Assembly: GCF_020829685.1 (NCBI RefSeq)
Contig: NZ_JAIVFR010000434.1
Span: forward strand, 1-5,971
Reading direction: 5' to 3'
Length of the DNA: 5,971 bases
Origin: Nostoc sp. CHAB 5715
Lineage (GTDB): Bacteria; Cyanobacteriota; Cyanobacteriia; Cyanobacteriales; Nostocaceae
Position numbers and translations under genes: made by a program. Under the pieces are notes generated by a model that worked only from the letters and a program-made list of their open reading frames with translations, was not told the origin of the DNA and ran no database searches. Below are positions 5,062 to 5,971 of this stretch, piece after piece (the first letter of the stretch is position 1; each line of letters begins with the position of its first letter).

Positions 5062-5283
5062 ATCAACTGCTCTGTTTGATCGGTAGGCTTTTATTGCCAT
5101 TTCAAGTTTGAGTTAACTCATATTGTGATAACCGAATAGCACGTTTGTTATTACTCCACAAGGAATTTGCTCAAGCACTAAATATAGTTATTCTGGTCAA
5201 AACCAATCTTCAAACTAATGCTCGTAGTCATATAATTCTATTTTCTGGTGAGCTAGATTTGTCCTACGAAAAAATAATAGACT

Positions 5284-5970
5284 TTAACCCAGAAGTTTCT
5301 TGATTAGCGGCAATTTGCCCTGATATGGAGCGTATCGCCATTTTAAATCGAGCCAGAATGAGTTTTGCAATACACTTTTGTTATGGGAAAATGTGTCAAA
5401 ACTAGCTTTGCCGTGATAGTTGCCAATACCGCTATCTCCCACCCCACCAAATGGTAAGGACGAAAGACCAAACTGCATCACCGTATCGTTGATACAGACT
5501 CCACCAGATGAAGTTTCGTGCAAAACTCGATTTTGTAGATTTTTGTTTTGAGAAAATAAGTATAACGCTAAGGGTTTAGATTTAGAGTTAATCAAGGCGA
5601 TCGCTTCTGCAATGTCAGTATATTCAATGATGGGTAAAATCGGGCCAAAAATTTCTTCCTGCATTACAGAATCTTCTAAGGAGACATTATCAACCACTGT
5701 GGGGGCGATATAACGCTCTGAAGGTTGATTTTCTCCACCGATGATAACTTCACCATCTTTGAGAAAGTTAACCAACCTATCAAAGTGTTTTTGACTGATA
5801 ATTCTGGCATAATCAGGACTGTTTGCTGGATTATCGCCATAAAATTCTTTTACGCATTTTTCCAGCCCATTTATTAAATCTTTTTTGATTGTTTTATTAA
5901 CTAAAAGGTAGTCGGGGGCGATACAAGTTTGTCCAGCATTAATAAATTTGCCCCAAGTAATTCGTCTGAC
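5284..5970 (-). CDS. Aldehyde dehydrogenase, class 3-like (C-terminal part; 5' end outside the window)
   Basis: The frame is open from the right window edge, giving 228 visible residues of a family usually near 460, so roughly half is missing. The visible part opens in the catalytic region: KFINAGQTCIAPDYLL (8-23) holds the nucleophilic Cys16 (codon 5923-5925). EEIFGP (105-110) is the NAD-ribose-binding Glu-x-Phe motif. PFGGVGDSGIGNYHGK (173-188) and SHNKSV (195-200) follow. The ending RYAPYQGKLPLIKKLL is typical of the ALDH3 / fatty-aldehyde group. Members oxidise medium- to long-chain, aromatic or apocarotenoid aldehydes to acids with NAD(P)+; the exact substrate cannot be read from sequence. 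The general-base Glu motif lies outside the window. A TTG at 5773-5775 is internal and not the start. No transmembrane tail is present. Confidence 0.95.
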   Translation of the reverse strand, partial: VRRITWGKFINAGQTCIAPDYLLVNKTIKKDLINGLEKCVKEFYGDNPANSPDYARIISQKHFDRLVNFLKDGEVIIGGENQPSERYIAPTVVDNVSLEDSVMQEEIFGPILPIIEYTDIAEAIALINSKSKPLALYLFSQNKNLQNRVLHETSSGGVCINDTVMQFGLSSLPFGGVGDSGIGNYHGKASFDTFSHNKSVLQNSFWLDLKWRYAPYQGKLPLIKKLLG

Positions 5971-5971
5971 A

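Noticed and set aside
5062..5283. Small gene or terminator in the convergent spacer
   Set aside because: Only very short frames without a ribosome binding site are present. The TGAGTTAACTCA palindrome (5109-5120) is too short and AT-rich, and has no U-run.
5773..5775. TTG as start of a 163-residue protein
   Set aside because: The same frame continues upstream to the window edge and contains the ALDH catalytic Cys motif, so this codon is an internal Leu.

Overview
The window looks like chromosomal DNA of a filamentous, probably heterocyst-forming cyanobacterium (Nostocales). Four things point there. At least ten copies of the HIP1 octamer GCGATCGC occur in about 6 kb, where about 0.1 is expected by chance. 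There is a small protein of the cyanobacterial 'Mo-dependent nitrogenase C-terminus' family. Ribosomal protein L32 is of the cysteine-free cyanobacterial/plastid type. The intergenic spaces carry several kinds of short dispersed repeats, including heptanucleotide tandem repeats. This is inference from signature sequences; the species cannot be named.

Layout from left to right. Positions 1-227 hold a small inverted-repeat element and the leader of the Cys-rich PF06967-type gene (228-605, +). That gene converges on a 616-residue caspase-fold membrane protein (684-2534, -), with an array of ACTCCCY heptamers between the two stops. A 201-bp divergent promoter region with a perfect GTA-N8-TAC (NtcA-type) site and a hairpin separates the caspase-like gene from an unidentified membrane-anchored protein (2736-3203, +). 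Then come a repeat hairpin and rpmF (3343-3516, +). Positions 3517-3892 have no gene: they hold a cluster of TACTGAGCGTAGCCGAAGTA-type repeats, a palindrome, another inverted repeat and a plausible sigma70-type promoter. These precede a soluble sulfite-oxidase-like molybdopterin oxidoreductase (3893-4522, +). A small multi-pass membrane protein (4663-5061, +) follows. It converges on a class-3-like aldehyde dehydrogenase whose 5' end runs off the right edge (5284-5970, -).

There is no clear operon. The genes are mostly single units with their own leaders, as is usual in Nostocales. The most interesting gene is the caspase homologue. Its fold is clear, but both catalytic positions are replaced (His to Tyr92, Cys to Asn140), so it is a 'YN' pseudo-orthocaspase. 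It is joined through a linker and one transmembrane helix to a C-terminal region made of two copies of an exactly 100-residue unit. It therefore looks like a membrane-tethered scaffold or sensor rather than a protease. Its divergent neighbour is an uncharacterised membrane-anchored protein that may share its control region.
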